A stretch of DNA of 64,000 bases from LMUY01 sp964244585 (GTDB lineage Bacteria; Pseudomonadota; Alphaproteobacteria; Acetobacterales; Acetobacteraceae): positions 82,236 to 146,235 of the forward strand of contig CAXTJM010000010.1 in NCBI GenBank assembly GCA_964244585.1, in the 5' to 3' direction. This document shows, piece after piece, positions 42,618 through 52,605 of this stretch. The notes under the pieces were generated by a model that did no database searches, was not told where the DNA came from, and saw only the letters and a program-made list of their open reading frames with translations. How positions within the stretch are numbered: position 1 is the first letter of the stretch; each line of letters opens with the position of its first letter. Position numbers and translations under genes: made by a program.

Positions 42618-43772
42618 ATGGCAGAGGATGGAAAGGACGGCGACAAGGAGAAACAGGCCGACCCCAAACAGAATGACAAGAAAAAGCAAGACAAGCCCCG
42701 GCCGCGGTCGCGCTGGCCGCTCTACATCGCCGGCCTCGTAGCCATCGTCTTCGCCGCCGTCGTGCTCGCGATCATCTACGTGCCCGACCCGGCCGTGTAC
42801 ACCGACGACGCATACGTCACCGTGCATTACGCCACCATCGCGCCGCGCGTCTCGGGCCAGATCGCGACGGTGATGGTGGACGACAACCAACCGGTGGTGG
42901 CCGGCCAGGTGCTGGCGACCATCGACGACCGGGATTTCCAGGTCGCGCTGCAGACCGCCCAGGCGCAGCTCGACCGCGACCGCGCGCAGGTGGACGACGT
43001 GACGGGCACGATCGCACGGCAGCCGACGGTCATCGACCAATCGGCGGCGCAGGTGGATTCCACGGCGGCGCAGCTTGCTTTCGCGCAGGCCAACCAGAAA
43101 CGCTATCACAACCTGGCGGCCACCGGCGCCGGCACCTTCCAGGACCGGCAGCAGGCGGACACCGCCTTGCAACAGGCCGCGGCAGCCGTCGCCGGCAACA
43201 AGGCGACCGAGGAGGGGGCGCGGCGCCAGATACCCATCCAGGAGGCGCAGCGCCGGGGCATGATGGCGATGGTGCGGGCGGACGAGGCGCAGGTGCAGCA
43301 GGCGCAGTTGAACCTGTCCTACACCCGTATCCTGGCGCCGTTGGACGGGATCGTGGCGCAGCGGTCCGTCCAGGTGGGGAATTTCGTGGCCCCAGGCTCG
43401 GCCCTGATGTCGGTGGTGCCGATCGACCGGATCTACGTCGAGGCGAATTACCGCGAGGTGTCGCTGCGCCACATGCTGCCGGGCCAGCATGCCCGCATCC
43501 ACGTGGACGCCTATGACATCGACCTCGACGGGGTCGTCGACAGCATCCCGCCAGCCTCCGGCGCCGCCTTCGCGCCGATCCAGCCGAACAACGCGACCGG
43601 GAACTTCACCAAGATCGTGCAGCGCCTGCCGGTCAAGATCGTGCTGTCGCCGGGGCAGAACCTCGCCAAGCTGTTGCGGCTGGGCTTTTCCGTGGAGACG
43701 ACGGTCGACACCGGGCTGGCGAACGTGGCCGCCCGCCAGCAAGCCACGCCGGCCCCGATCACGGTGCGCTAG
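42618..43772 (+). CDS. HlyD/EmrA-family membrane fusion protein
   Basis: 384 residues. Charged cytoplasmic N-terminus rich in Lys/Asp/Gln, a single membrane helix at about 34-56, the biotinyl-lipoyl-like part (RVSGQIATVMVDDNQPVVAG), a coiled-coil hairpin (about 110-230, AQAQLDRDRAQVDDVTGTIA) and the beta-barrel segment SYTRILAPLDGIVAQRSVQV. Links the MFS pump to the outer-membrane channel. ATG 42618 follows GGATCACC. Confidence 0.92.
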   Translation: MAEDGKDGDKEKQADPKQNDKKKQDKPRPRSRWPLYIAGLVAIVFAAVVLAIIYVPDPAVYTDDAYVTVHYATIAPRVSGQIATVMVDDNQPVVAGQVLATIDDRDFQVALQTAQAQLDRDRAQVDDVTGTIARQPTVIDQSAAQVDSTAAQLAFAQANQKRYHNLAATGAGTFQDRQQADTALQQAAAAVAGNKATEEGARRQIPIQEAQRRGMMAMVRADEAQVQQAQLNLSYTRILAPLDGIVAQRSVQVGNFVAPGSALMSVVPIDRIYVEANYREVSLRHMLPGQHARIHVDAYDIDLDGVVDSIPPASGAAFAPIQPNNATGNFTKIVQRLPVKIVLSPGQNLAKLLRLGFSVETTVDTGLANVAARQQATPAPITVR

Positions 43773-43774
43773 CC

Positions 43775-45208
43775 ATGCGGATCGCCGCGATGCTGCTGTG
43801 GCTTGCACTGGGTGGCTGCACGGTCGGGCGTGACTTCGTCCGCCCGGTGGTCGAGGCGCCGCGGCGCTGGTGGGGCGCGGATGACAAGCAGGATAGCGGC
43901 GGCCCCGTCACCTATGGTGGCGTGGTCGATCCGACATGGTGGACCAGCTTCGGCGACTCGGAACTGTCTTCCCTGGTCACGCGGCTGGCAGCGCAGAACC
44001 TGGACCTGCAATCCGCCGCGGAGCGGGTGCGGCAGGGCCGCGCACAACGCCGGATCGTCGAATCCGAAGGCTTGCCGCATTTGGACGCCAACGGATCGTA
44101 CGCGCGGACGCGTGACAGCCTGACCGGCCCGATCTCGCTGTTCCAATTCGTTCCGAACCCGCCGAAGGACTTCGACGTATGGCAGGACAGCCTCTCGGCG
44201 TCGTGGGAGTTGGACCTGTTCGGCCGCGTGCGACGGGCGGTCGAGTCGGAGCGGGCCAACACCGAGGCGGCCGTGGAGGCGCGGCACGGCGTGGCGCTGA
44301 TGGCCGTCTCCGATCTGGCACAGGACTACCTGCAACTCCGCGGCACGCAGGCGCTGGAGGCGGTGACCCAGGCCAACCTCGTCAACGCCGTGCGCAACGT
44401 GGCGCTGGTGCACAACCGCTTCGCCAACGGCGTCAGCACCACCTTGGACATCGCTAACGCGGAAGCGCAGCGGGCGACGATCGAGGCGTCGCTACCGCAG
44501 TTGCACACGCAGGAGGCCCGGCTGATCAACGCCATCGGCACCTTGCTTGCGCTGCAGCCGCGCGCCCTCGCGGCGGAATTGGCGCAGCCGGCGGTCCGGC
44601 CGGCGATCCCCCCGACAGTGCCGGCCGGACTGCCGGGCGAGTTGGCAAGGCGTCGCCCGGACGTTCGCGAGGCGGAGGCGCGGCTGCACGCGGCGACTGC
44701 GCAGACCGGGGTCGCCGTGGCCTCGTTCTATCCCGATGTGCGGTTGATGGGGCAGGGCGGCACGCAATCGCTGCAATTCACCGAGACTTTCAACCTGCAC
44801 TCCTCGTTCTTCTCCATCGGTCCCACCATCGACCTGCCGATCTTTGAAGGCGGGCGGCTGCGCGGCACCTTGAAGCTGCGGGAGTCGCAGCAACGCCAGG
44901 CGGCGATCGACTACCAATCCACCGTGCTGCGCGCCTGGCAGGATGCCGATGACGCCATCACCGCCTACCAGCAGTCGCGGCAGCGGCGCGAGAAGGTGTC
45001 CGAGGCGGTGACGCAGGATGTCGCCGCCCTGGCCGCCGCCCGGCAGCGCTACGCGGAAGGGCTGGTGGATTTCCTCAACGTGATCGGGGCGGAGAACGGC
45101 GTGTTGCAGGGTCAAAGCTCGCTGGCCGATGCCGACACGCAGATCGGCGTGAACCTGGTGGGCGTCTACAAGGCGCTGGGCGGCGGCTGGCAGGTGGCCG
45201 ACCCCTAG
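43775..45208 (+). CDS. Outer-membrane efflux lipoprotein (NodT/OprM family)
   Basis: 477 residues. A lipoprotein signal ends LALGG-C15, which should be lipidated. Two outer-membrane efflux repeats follow: AAQNLDLQSAAERVRQGRAQ and SFYPDVRLMGQGGTQSLQF, with the conserved GELARRRPDVREAEARL. It makes the trimeric exit duct for the EmrAB-like pump. Starts two bases after the adaptor gene. Confidence 0.92.
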   Translation: MRIAAMLLWLALGGCTVGRDFVRPVVEAPRRWWGADDKQDSGGPVTYGGVVDPTWWTSFGDSELSSLVTRLAAQNLDLQSAAERVRQGRAQRRIVESEGLPHLDANGSYARTRDSLTGPISLFQFVPNPPKDFDVWQDSLSASWELDLFGRVRRAVESERANTEAAVEARHGVALMAVSDLAQDYLQLRGTQALEAVTQANLVNAVRNVALVHNRFANGVSTTLDIANAEAQRATIEASLPQLHTQEARLINAIGTLLALQPRALAAELAQPAVRPAIPPTVPAGLPGELARRRPDVREAEARLHAATAQTGVAVASFYPDVRLMGQGGTQSLQFTETFNLHSSFFSIGPTIDLPIFEGGRLRGTLKLRESQQRQAAIDYQSTVLRAWQDADDAITAYQQSRQRREKVSEAVTQDVAALAAARQRYAEGLVDFLNVIGAENGVLQGQSSLADADTQIGVNLVGVYKALGGGWQVADP

Positions 45209-45232
45209 CGATTGCTTGAGGCCGGTTGCGGA

Positions 45233-45255
45233 GCCCCGGGTCAGAGGCCCGGGGC
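45233..45255. terminator. GC hairpin between convergent operons
   Basis: Perfect 8-bp stem GCCCCGGG / CCCGGGGC with a seven-base loop, 25 bases after the efflux operon and about 90 bases from the stop of the convergent hydroxylase gene. It has no T-run, but the place fits a shared terminator. Confidence 0.45.
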
Positions 45256-45344
45256 GGGCGCCGGATCAGCCAGGTGAGGTGGCCGAACCGCGCCAAGTCC
45301 CGCGCGCTCATTTGGAGCGAGTAGGCGGGAGTGGCGGATTCTTT

Positions 45345-47639
45345 CTATCCCTGGGCGGGCGTCCGGTTGCCCTGCAAGGCCTGCCAGACGCGCTGAGCCG
45401 AGGCGGGCATGTCGAGATGCGTGACACCCCGGGGACGCAGCGCGTCCAGGATCGCGTTCATCGTCGTCGGCAGGGAGCCGACGGTTCCCGCCTCGCCGAC
45501 GCCCTTCACGCCAAGCTGGTTGTTGGGGGATGGCACCATCACCATGCGGATCGTCACGCGGCGTGCCAGGTCTGCATGCGGCATCGGGTAGTCCATGAAG
45601 CTGCCGCTGAGCATCTGCCCGTCATCGTCATAGATGCACAGTTCGCCGAACACTTGGCCCAACCCCTGCAGCAGCCCGCCCCAGATCTGGCCCTCCAGCA
45701 AGGTCTGGTTCACCACCGCGCCGCAATCGTCGATCGAGACGTAGCGGACCAGCTCCGTCATGCCGGTGTCCGGATCGACCTCCACCTCCGCGATATGCGC
45801 GCCGGAGGGAAAGGCGCGGGGCGCGGCCAGCTCGGCCGTGCTGTCCAGCGCCCCGGGGTGACGTCGCGCGAGGTCCGACAGCTCCACCGCACGGTCGGTG
45901 CCGGCGATGCGGTAGCTGCCGTCGGCGTATGCGATATCGGCTTCGGCGGCCTCCAGCGCCTCGGCGGCGAGGGCCAGGCCCTTCTTCACCACCACGCCCG
46001 CCGCGGTCACGCTGACGGAGCCTTGCGACATCATGCTGCGGGAGCCGAACGAACCGCCGCCCTTCAGCACCGGGCCGTCCATGCGGCCGGCACGCAGCGT
46101 GATCCGCGCGGGATCGATCTGCAACACCCGGGCGACCAGTTCCGGCAGCACCGTCTCGTGTCCCTGGCCGGAGGCGATGGCCACCTCGTGAAGCAGGATG
46201 CTGCCATCCGGCTCGAAGGTGATGGCGGCCTCGTCGGTGGGGGACACGCCGCCTGCCGGCTCGATGAACACGGCACATCCGATGCCGCGCAGGACCCCGC
46301 GGGCCGCCGCCTCCGCCCGTCGCGCTTCGAACCCGTCCCAATCCGCCTCGGCCACGGCGGTATCGAGCAAGGCGTTGAAATCCGCGCTGTCATAGGCGGT
46401 CGGCATCGGGGCGGTGACGATGGTGTAGGGGAAGGCATCCCGCGGGATCATGTTGTGGCGGCGGAGCGCGAGCCGGTCGATCCCCGTCTGGCGCGCCGCC
46501 TCCTCCACCAGGCGCTCCACCATGTAGGCCATGTCCGGCCGCCCGGCGCCGCGATACGCGGTGATCGGCACGGTGTTGGTCACGGCCAGGCGGTTGCGCC
46601 CGTACACGGCTGGGATGCGGTAGGCGCCGCACGCCATCAGCGCGGCGTTCAGCGTGTTGGTGCCGGGCCCGGCCGCGGAAGGATGGGCGCCGATGTCGCA
46701 GATCCAGTCGTGCCGGATCGCCAGGAACTGCCCGGCCTCGTCCAGCGCTAGCTCTGCCGCCATGAGCACGGCGCGGCCATGGTAGTCGCTCAGGAAGGTC
46801 TCCGACCGGCTGGCCACCCACTTGACCGGACGCCCGACCTGCTTGGCCGCCAGGGCCAGCGCGGCATATTCCGGGTATGCCGCGCCACGGATGCCGAACG
46901 CGCCGCCGACATCCTCGGCATAGACGCGGATCTGTGCCGGCGGCAGCCCGGTGAGCGCCGCCAGCCCGTCGCGCATGCCGGTCATGCCCTGGCTGGCGCT
47001 CCAGAGCTGCAAGACCGCACCGTCCCATGCTGCGAGGGCGGCCTTCGGTTCCATGGGGTTGCCGACCACCCGGCCGCTCTCCTGCTCCAGCCGGACCACA
47101 TGGGCCGCCTTGGCGAAGGCGGCGTCGGTCGCCGCGGCATCGCCGTAGTCGAAGTCGAAGCACAGATTGCCGGGCACGTCGTCGTGCAGCGATGGCGCGC
47201 CCGGCGCCACCGCCGCACGGGCGTCCACCACGGCTGGCCGGCTGTCGTACTCGACGGCGATCAGTTCCAGCGCGTCCTGCGCGGCATGGGCGGTTTCTGC
47301 GACCACGATCGCCACCGGCTCGCCCACGTAGCGCACCCGGCCCTGCGCCAGCGCCGGCGAGGGCGGCGAACGCAGCGCCTCGCCGCGGCCCTTGTAGGGA
47401 ACGGCGGCCTGGCCACGGTTATAACCGGCCGCCGCCATGTCGGCCGCGGTGAGCACCGCCAGTACGCCGGGCGCCGCGCGCGCAGCCCCGGTATCGATGG
47501 CGGTGATGTCCGCATGCCCGCGGTCCGAGCGAAGGAAGGCGGCATGAAGCTGTCCGGAAAGATCCCAGTCGGCCGTATACCGTCCTGATCCCGTGACCAG
47601 CCGGCCGTCTTCCCGTCGCCCGTTGAATGCATAGGTCAT
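45345..47639 (-). CDS. Molybdenum hydroxylase large subunit (xanthine/CO dehydrogenase family)
   Basis: 764 residues. The N-terminal aldehyde oxidase/xanthine dehydrogenase a/b hammerhead domain (about 1-120, RREDGRLVTGSGRYTADWDL) is followed by the molybdopterin-binding domain with GGAFGIRGAAYPEYAALALA, GGGSFGSRSMMSQGSVSV and the catalytic-glutamate motif GVKGVGEAGTVGSLPT. Members oxidise aldehydes, purines or CO and normally need separate FAD and 2Fe-2S subunits; neither is encoded next to it. Substrate cannot be told. Confidence 0.88.
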   Translation of the reverse strand: MTYAFNGRREDGRLVTGSGRYTADWDLSGQLHAAFLRSDRGHADITAIDTGAARAAPGVLAVLTAADMAAAGYNRGQAAVPYKGRGEALRSPPSPALAQGRVRYVGEPVAIVVAETAHAAQDALELIAVEYDSRPAVVDARAAVAPGAPSLHDDVPGNLCFDFDYGDAAATDAAFAKAAHVVRLEQESGRVVGNPMEPKAALAAWDGAVLQLWSASQGMTGMRDGLAALTGLPPAQIRVYAEDVGGAFGIRGAAYPEYAALALAAKQVGRPVKWVASRSETFLSDYHGRAVLMAAELALDEAGQFLAIRHDWICDIGAHPSAAGPGTNTLNAALMACGAYRIPAVYGRNRLAVTNTVPITAYRGAGRPDMAYMVERLVEEAARQTGIDRLALRRHNMIPRDAFPYTIVTAPMPTAYDSADFNALLDTAVAEADWDGFEARRAEAAARGVLRGIGCAVFIEPAGGVSPTDEAAITFEPDGSILLHEVAIASGQGHETVLPELVARVLQIDPARITLRAGRMDGPVLKGGGSFGSRSMMSQGSVSVTAAGVVVKKGLALAAEALEAAEADIAYADGSYRIAGTDRAVELSDLARRHPGALDSTAELAAPRAFPSGAHIAEVEVDPDTGMTELVRYVSIDDCGAVVNQTLLEGQIWGGLLQGLGQVFGELCIYDDDGQMLSGSFMDYPMPHADLARRVTIRMVMVPSPNNQLGVKGVGEAGTVGSLPTTMNAILDALRPRGVTHLDMPASAQRVWQALQGNRTPAQG

Positions 47640-47820
47640 GCCGGCTGGCTCCTTGAGGTATGCCCGTCATATGGGTTCTGCCGGGTGACCGCCAGGCCGG
47701 GAAGCGGTTGTGGACGGCGAACCCACTCAGGCGCTGGATCACGCCGCCGCCGATTGGCTACGTCCGTCATTGCATCCACGCCGATGCCGAACCCCGGGGC
47801 AGAGCGGGCGTTCGACCAGA

Positions 47821-48273
47821 ATGCTCGCAACGAAACCGCTCCAGCTCCAGCTCCGTCCCGATGGAAAGCCATGCGGCAGCGGGGCGTGGCATCGCCTTCG
47901 CACTGTTTCCGTCGTCCTGGCAGCCCTGGCGGCGAGTTGCGGCGCCCCATTGCAGTCCGGTCCGCAGCAGATCGCCATCCGGACGGACCCTCCCGGCGCG
48001 GCCTGCACCATTCGGCGTGGACCGGCGGTGATCGCCTCGGTCGACCTGACCCCGGGCGTGGTCCAGGTCGACCACAGTGACAAAGACCTCGCGGTGTCAT
48101 GCACCAGGCCAGGCTGGCAACCTGCAACCGGAACACTGGCAGCCCGCTACCAAAAGGAAAGCGTCGGTCGTCTGCTGAGCGCCGGCGTGGCTGGGGTGGT
48201 CGAAGACGCCGCCAGCAGCTCGGATTTCAGTTACGATCCCCAAGGGCTGACGGTGACGCTTCAGCCGAACTGA
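47821..48273 (+). CDS. Putative lipoprotein with PEGA-like domain
   Basis: 150 residues. After an Arg/Gly-rich start the hydrophobic run VSVVLAALAASC ends in a lipobox-type cysteine. The mature part IAIRTDPPGAACTIRRGPAV with LTPGVVQVDHSDKDLAVSC resembles PEGA-type surface domains, and the two Cys may pair. ATG 47821 is the best start, though the signal is longer than usual. Divergent from the hydroxylase gene. Confidence 0.6.
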   Translation: MLATKPLQLQLRPDGKPCGSGAWHRLRTVSVVLAALAASCGAPLQSGPQQIAIRTDPPGAACTIRRGPAVIASVDLTPGVVQVDHSDKDLAVSCTRPGWQPATGTLAARYQKESVGRLLSAGVAGVVEDAASSSDFSYDPQGLTVTLQPN

Positions 48274-48449
48274 AGCGCGGTCGCTTCAGATAGAAGAAGC
48301 GATCACGCTTTGGCCTGTGCTTGCGAGCGCGATCCGGCAGCCTGGCACGGGATCGGCGCGGCCTTGCCGTCGGCACTCCGGCAGCCACGAACGCCGTGAG
48401 TGGAACACGGGTGGACGGTTTCCTGCATGCTTGGGCAGTGTCGAGACCC

Positions 48450-49409
48450 TCAACCCGGGGGAGATCGGCCGCCGTTCAGCTCGTCTACCTGGTAGATGCG
48501 CACGATTTCGTCGAAATCCTGGTCTGCCTTGAACCCCAGTGCCGTTGCCCGTGTGCAGTCGAAGCGTTCCGGCCAGGTTTCGACGATGGCGAGCACGGCC
48601 GGGTCCGGTGCTGGTTTGATCAACGCGACGGCCGCCTCGCCCGCCACCCGCCGCAGCGCCTCGATCTCGTCGGCGACCGTGGCGGAGATGCCGGGCATGG
48701 TCAGGCTGTGTTGGCCACCCAGCCCCGCACTGTCCATCGTGGCGGCGTGCAGCAGGAAACCGATCGCGGCGCGCGGCGATGCGAACCAGTGGCGCACCGT
48801 CACGGGGACCGGCAGCACGGCCTGCATGCCGTTCAGCGGTTCGCGCACGATGCCGGAGAAGAAGCCGGACGCCGCCTTGTTCGGCTTGCCGGGCCGCACG
48901 CAGATGGTGGGCAGGCGGATGCTGATGCCGTCGATGATGCCGCGGCGGGAATAGTCCCCCACCAGCAATTCGCCGATCGCCTTCTGCGTGCCGTAGCTGG
49001 AGAGCGGCGTCAGGTGGAAGTCGTCCGGGATGGAGGGCGGGAACGGCGCGCCGAACACCGCCAGCGACGACGCGAACACCAGTCGCGGCCGATAGCCGCC
49101 GCCGATGCGGCGGATCGCCTCCAGCAGGTGCCGGGTGCCATCCAGGTTGACGCGATAGCCCTTCTCGAAATCCGCCTCCGCCTCGCCCGAGACGATGGCC
49201 GCCAGGTGGAAGATCACGTCGGGACGCGACGCGACCAGCCGGTCCGCCTCCCCTGGCTGCGAGACGTCGGAGGCGACGGCATGGGCACCGGGTGGCGCTT
49301 CGGGCGGCAGGATGTCGTGCAGGGTAAGCTTGCCGGCCGAGCCGGCCAGCGCGGCCACCAGCTTGCGGCCCAGCATGCCGCCTGCGCCGAGAACGAGACA
49401 ATGCTGCAT
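48450..49409 (-). CDS. denD: NAD-dependent SDR, D-erythronate dehydrogenase-like
   Basis: About 319 residues, extended SDR. Nucleotide motif LVLGAGGMLGRKLVAAL, HLAAIVSGEAEADFEKGYRV, the active-site pair in PLSSYGTQKAIGELL (Tyr...Lys) and RLPTICVRPGKPNKAASGFF, a segment characteristic of DenD, which oxidises D-erythronate to 2-oxo-erythronate. The otnK/otnC/otnI partners are not adjacent, so the substrate is less certain. ATG 49409 chosen; the longer frame adds 11 unconserved residues. Confidence 0.78.
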   Translation of the reverse strand: MQHCLVLGAGGMLGRKLVAALAGSAGKLTLHDILPPEAPPGAHAVASDVSQPGEADRLVASRPDVIFHLAAIVSGEAEADFEKGYRVNLDGTRHLLEAIRRIGGGYRPRLVFASSLAVFGAPFPPSIPDDFHLTPLSSYGTQKAIGELLVGDYSRRGIIDGISIRLPTICVRPGKPNKAASGFFSGIVREPLNGMQAVLPVPVTVRHWFASPRAAIGFLLHAATMDSAGLGGQHSLTMPGISATVADEIEALRRVAGEAAVALIKPAPDPAVLAIVETWPERFDCTRATALGFKADQDFDEIVRIYQVDELNGGRSPPG

Positions 49410-49478
49410 CGGATCCTCCGGTTTTGCCCTCGATAGCATCATTCCCGCGTCCGGCCAGGCCGCCCGTCGTCATGGTGG

Positions 49479-52400
49479 CTACTCCGCCGCAGCCGCCACG
49501 ATCCTCCGGCGCTTGCCGCGTGCCAGCCGTTCCAGCGCCAGGTACACTACCGGCGTGGTGTAGAGCGTCAGCGCCTGGCTCACCACCAGGCCGCCCACGA
49601 TCGCCACGCCCAGCGGCACGCGGTATTCCGAACCGGTGCCGAACGCGAAGGCCAGGGGCAGCGCGCCCAGCAACGCCGCCAGCGTGGTCATGATGATGGG
49701 GCGGAACCGTTCCAGGCAGGCCGCGTGGATGGCGGCCTCCGGAGGCAGGCCGCGTTCCCGCTCCGCCTCCAAGGCGAAATCCACCAGCATGATCGCGTTC
49801 TTCTTGACGATGCCCATCAGCAGCACGATGCCGATGATCGACATGACGCTCAGCTCCCCGCCCGTCACCAGGATGGCCAGCAGGGCGCCCAGCCCGGCGG
49901 ATGGCAGGGTGGACAGGATCGTCAGCGGATGCAGCAGGCTTTCATAGAGCACGCCCAGCACGATGTAGATCGTCAGCAGGGCCGCGCCGATCAGCGCCGG
50001 CTCGGTCGCCAGTGATTGCTGGAGGAACTGCGCGTTGCCCGCGAACTGGGTCTTCACGCTGTCCGGCATGCGCAGCGCCAGGGCGGTGCGTTCCACCAGC
50101 TCGGTCGCCTCGCCCAGCGCCATTCCTGGCGCCAGGTTGAAGCTGACCGAGCTGGCGGGGAACTGGCCCTGGTGCCGCACGGCCAACGGCGCCGTGCCGC
50201 GCTCGAAATGCCCCACGGCTGAGAGCGGCACCTGTTGCGCCCCCGGCGCGCCGACATAGACGGTTTGCAGCATCGACGGATCGGTCTGCAACGCCGGGTC
50301 CACCTCCAGCACGACCTTGTACTGGTTGCGGTCGGTGTAGATGGTCGAGATCTGCCGCTGGGCGAAGGCGTTGTTCAACGCGTTGTCGATCGCGGTGGTG
50401 GACAGATGCAGCCGCGCCGCGGCATCGCGGTCGATCACGACGTTGGATTGCGGGCCGGAGCGATCCTGGTCGCTGGTCACGTCGGTGATGCCGCCCACCT
50501 GCTGCAGCGCCGCCTCCAGCCGCAGCGTCCACTCGCGCAATTCGGCCAGATCGGGGTCTAGCATGATGAACTGGAACTGGCTGCCGCCGCTGCGCCCGCC
50601 GCCCCGCAGGTCCTGCGCGGAGTAGAGGAAGGTCTGCACGTCGGCCATGGCCTGGAGCTTGGGGCGCAGCCGGGCGATCACCGCTTCGCTCGACAGCTTC
50701 CTGGCCGCCAGCGGCTTGAGCTGGACGGTCAGCTGTCCCCGGTTCAGCGAGGCGAACCCGCTGGTGACTCCCACGGTGGAGCCCACGGTCTCGACCGCCG
50801 GGTCGGCCAGGACCACATCGACGACCCGCTTCTGCCGTGCCTCCATGGAGGAGAACGAGACGGACGGGTCGGCGAGCGTGCTGCCCTGGATCAACCCGGT
50901 GTCCTGGATCGGCAGGAAGCCCTTCGGCACGTCGCGGTACAGCAGCACCGTCGCCACGGCGCAGCCCAGCGTGACCAGCAGCATCAGCTTGCGCCAGCGC
51001 AGCGCCCAGCCCAGGCTCCTGGCATAGAGGCCGATGATGTCCTCGAACTCCCGTGCGATCGCGGCGTCCACCCGCCCCAGCCATCCGGTCGGCTTGGCAT
51101 GCGGCCGTCCCAGGCGGCCCATCATCATCGGCGTCAAGGTCAGCGAGACCACCGCGGAAATGCCGATCGCCAGGGTGAGCACCATGGCGAATTCATGCAG
51201 CAGACGGCCGAGCAGGCCGCCCATGAAGATGATCGGGATGAACACGGCGACCAGCGAGATGGAGATCGACATCACGGTGAAGCCGATCTGCCGCGCGCCG
51301 TTGATCGCCGCGGCCAATGGCGGCTCGCCGCGCTCGGCATGGGTGCTGATGTTCTCGATCATGACGATCGCGTCATCGACCACGAAGCCGACCGAGATGG
51401 TGAGTGCCATGAGCGAGAAGTTGTCCAGGCTGTAGCCGAGCTGCCACATCGCGGCGAGCGTGCCCGCGATGGACAGCGGCACCGTCACCGCGGCGGCCAG
51501 GGTCGGCACCAGCCGGCGCATGAACAGCAGCACGACCAGCAGCACGAGCGCCACCGAGATCAACAGCGAGAGCTGCACGTCGTCCACGCTGGCCCGAATG
51601 GTGGACGTGCGGTCGGAGATCACCGACACCTTGATATCCGGCGGCATCCAGGCGAGCAGGTGCGGCAGCTCCGACTTGATGCGGTCGGCCGTGTCGATCA
51701 CGTTCGCGCCGGCGACCTTGCTGATGGTCAGCAGGATGGCCGGCGTGTCGCCGTCCCAGGCGGCCAGGCGGGAGTTGGCCACGCCGTCCACCACGCTGGC
51801 CACGTCCGACAGGCGCAGGGCGGACCCGTTCTGCGACTTAATCACCAGCCCGGCATAGTCGCTGGCCTGCGTCATCTGGCCGTTGACCGCGATGTCCTCC
51901 GCCCGGTTGGCGCTCTGGAAGCTGCCGGTCGCCTCCGTCACATTGGCGTTGCGGATGGCGGTGAACACGTCCTGCCCGGCCAGGCTCGCGGCCCGCAGTG
52001 CGCCCGGGTTCAGGCGCACCCGCACCGCCGGCTTCTCGGCGCCGTTGATCTGCACCTGGCTCACGCCGTCGAGCTGCGACAGCCGCTGGGCGAGGATGGT
52101 GTCCGCCGCGTCGTAGACCTGGCCGGGGGACAGCGTCTCCGATGTCAGCGCCAGGGTGATGATCGGCGCTTCGGCCGGGTTGAACTTGCGGTAGTACGGC
52201 CTGCTCGGCAGGTCGGATGGCAGGTCCGAGGTCGCGGCGTTCAGCGCGGCCTGCACGTCGTGCGCCGCGCCCTCGATCTCGCGGTCGATGTCGAACTGGA
52301 TGACGATGGTGGAGGAGCCGATGGCCGAGGTGGAGGTGATCTCCGTCACCCCGGCGATCTCCCCCAGCCGTCGCTCCAGCGGAGAGGCGATGGAGGTCGC

Positions 52401-52577
52401 CATCGTCTCCGGATCGGCACCTGGCCGGCTGGCGAACACGACGATGGTGGGGATGTCGACCGACGGCAGCGGTGCGACCGGCAGGAAGTTGTAGGCGACG
52501 GCGCCTGCCAGCAGCAGCCCGAGCGCCAGCAGCATCGTGCCGATCGGGCGCAGGATGAAGGGCGTGGAGAAGGTCAT
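49479..52577 (-). CDS. mdtC: RND efflux pump (MdtC-like)
   Basis: 1032 residues, full-length HAE1-type RND pump with 12 membrane helices and two large periplasmic loops. Starts MTFSTPFILRPIGTMLLALG; FVVDDAIVMIENISTHAERG is the conserved TM4 region with the proton-relay aspartates. NAMILVDFALEAERERG and ERFRPIIMTTLAALLGALPL mark the second half. It follows mdtB by 28 bases and probably forms the heterotrimeric MdtBC pump. Confidence 0.93.
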   Translation of the reverse strand: MTFSTPFILRPIGTMLLALGLLLAGAVAYNFLPVAPLPSVDIPTIVVFASRPGADPETMATSIASPLERRLGEIAGVTEITSTSAIGSSTIVIQFDIDREIEGAAHDVQAALNAATSDLPSDLPSRPYYRKFNPAEAPIITLALTSETLSPGQVYDAADTILAQRLSQLDGVSQVQINGAEKPAVRVRLNPGALRAASLAGQDVFTAIRNANVTEATGSFQSANRAEDIAVNGQMTQASDYAGLVIKSQNGSALRLSDVASVVDGVANSRLAAWDGDTPAILLTISKVAGANVIDTADRIKSELPHLLAWMPPDIKVSVISDRTSTIRASVDDVQLSLLISVALVLLVVLLFMRRLVPTLAAAVTVPLSIAGTLAAMWQLGYSLDNFSLMALTISVGFVVDDAIVMIENISTHAERGEPPLAAAINGARQIGFTVMSISISLVAVFIPIIFMGGLLGRLLHEFAMVLTLAIGISAVVSLTLTPMMMGRLGRPHAKPTGWLGRVDAAIAREFEDIIGLYARSLGWALRWRKLMLLVTLGCAVATVLLYRDVPKGFLPIQDTGLIQGSTLADPSVSFSSMEARQKRVVDVVLADPAVETVGSTVGVTSGFASLNRGQLTVQLKPLAARKLSSEAVIARLRPKLQAMADVQTFLYSAQDLRGGGRSGGSQFQFIMLDPDLAELREWTLRLEAALQQVGGITDVTSDQDRSGPQSNVVIDRDAAARLHLSTTAIDNALNNAFAQRQISTIYTDRNQYKVVLEVDPALQTDPSMLQTVYVGAPGAQQVPLSAVGHFERGTAPLAVRHQGQFPASSVSFNLAPGMALGEATELVERTALALRMPDSVKTQFAGNAQFLQQSLATEPALIGAALLTIYIVLGVLYESLLHPLTILSTLPSAGLGALLAILVTGGELSVMSIIGIVLLMGIVKKNAIMLVDFALEAERERGLPPEAAIHAACLERFRPIIMTTLAALLGALPLAFAFGTGSEYRVPLGVAIVGGLVVSQALTLYTTPVVYLALERLARGKRRRIVAAAAE

Positions 52578-52605
52578 GCCGAGAGGGTCGGGGTGAGGGT
52601 GTGCC

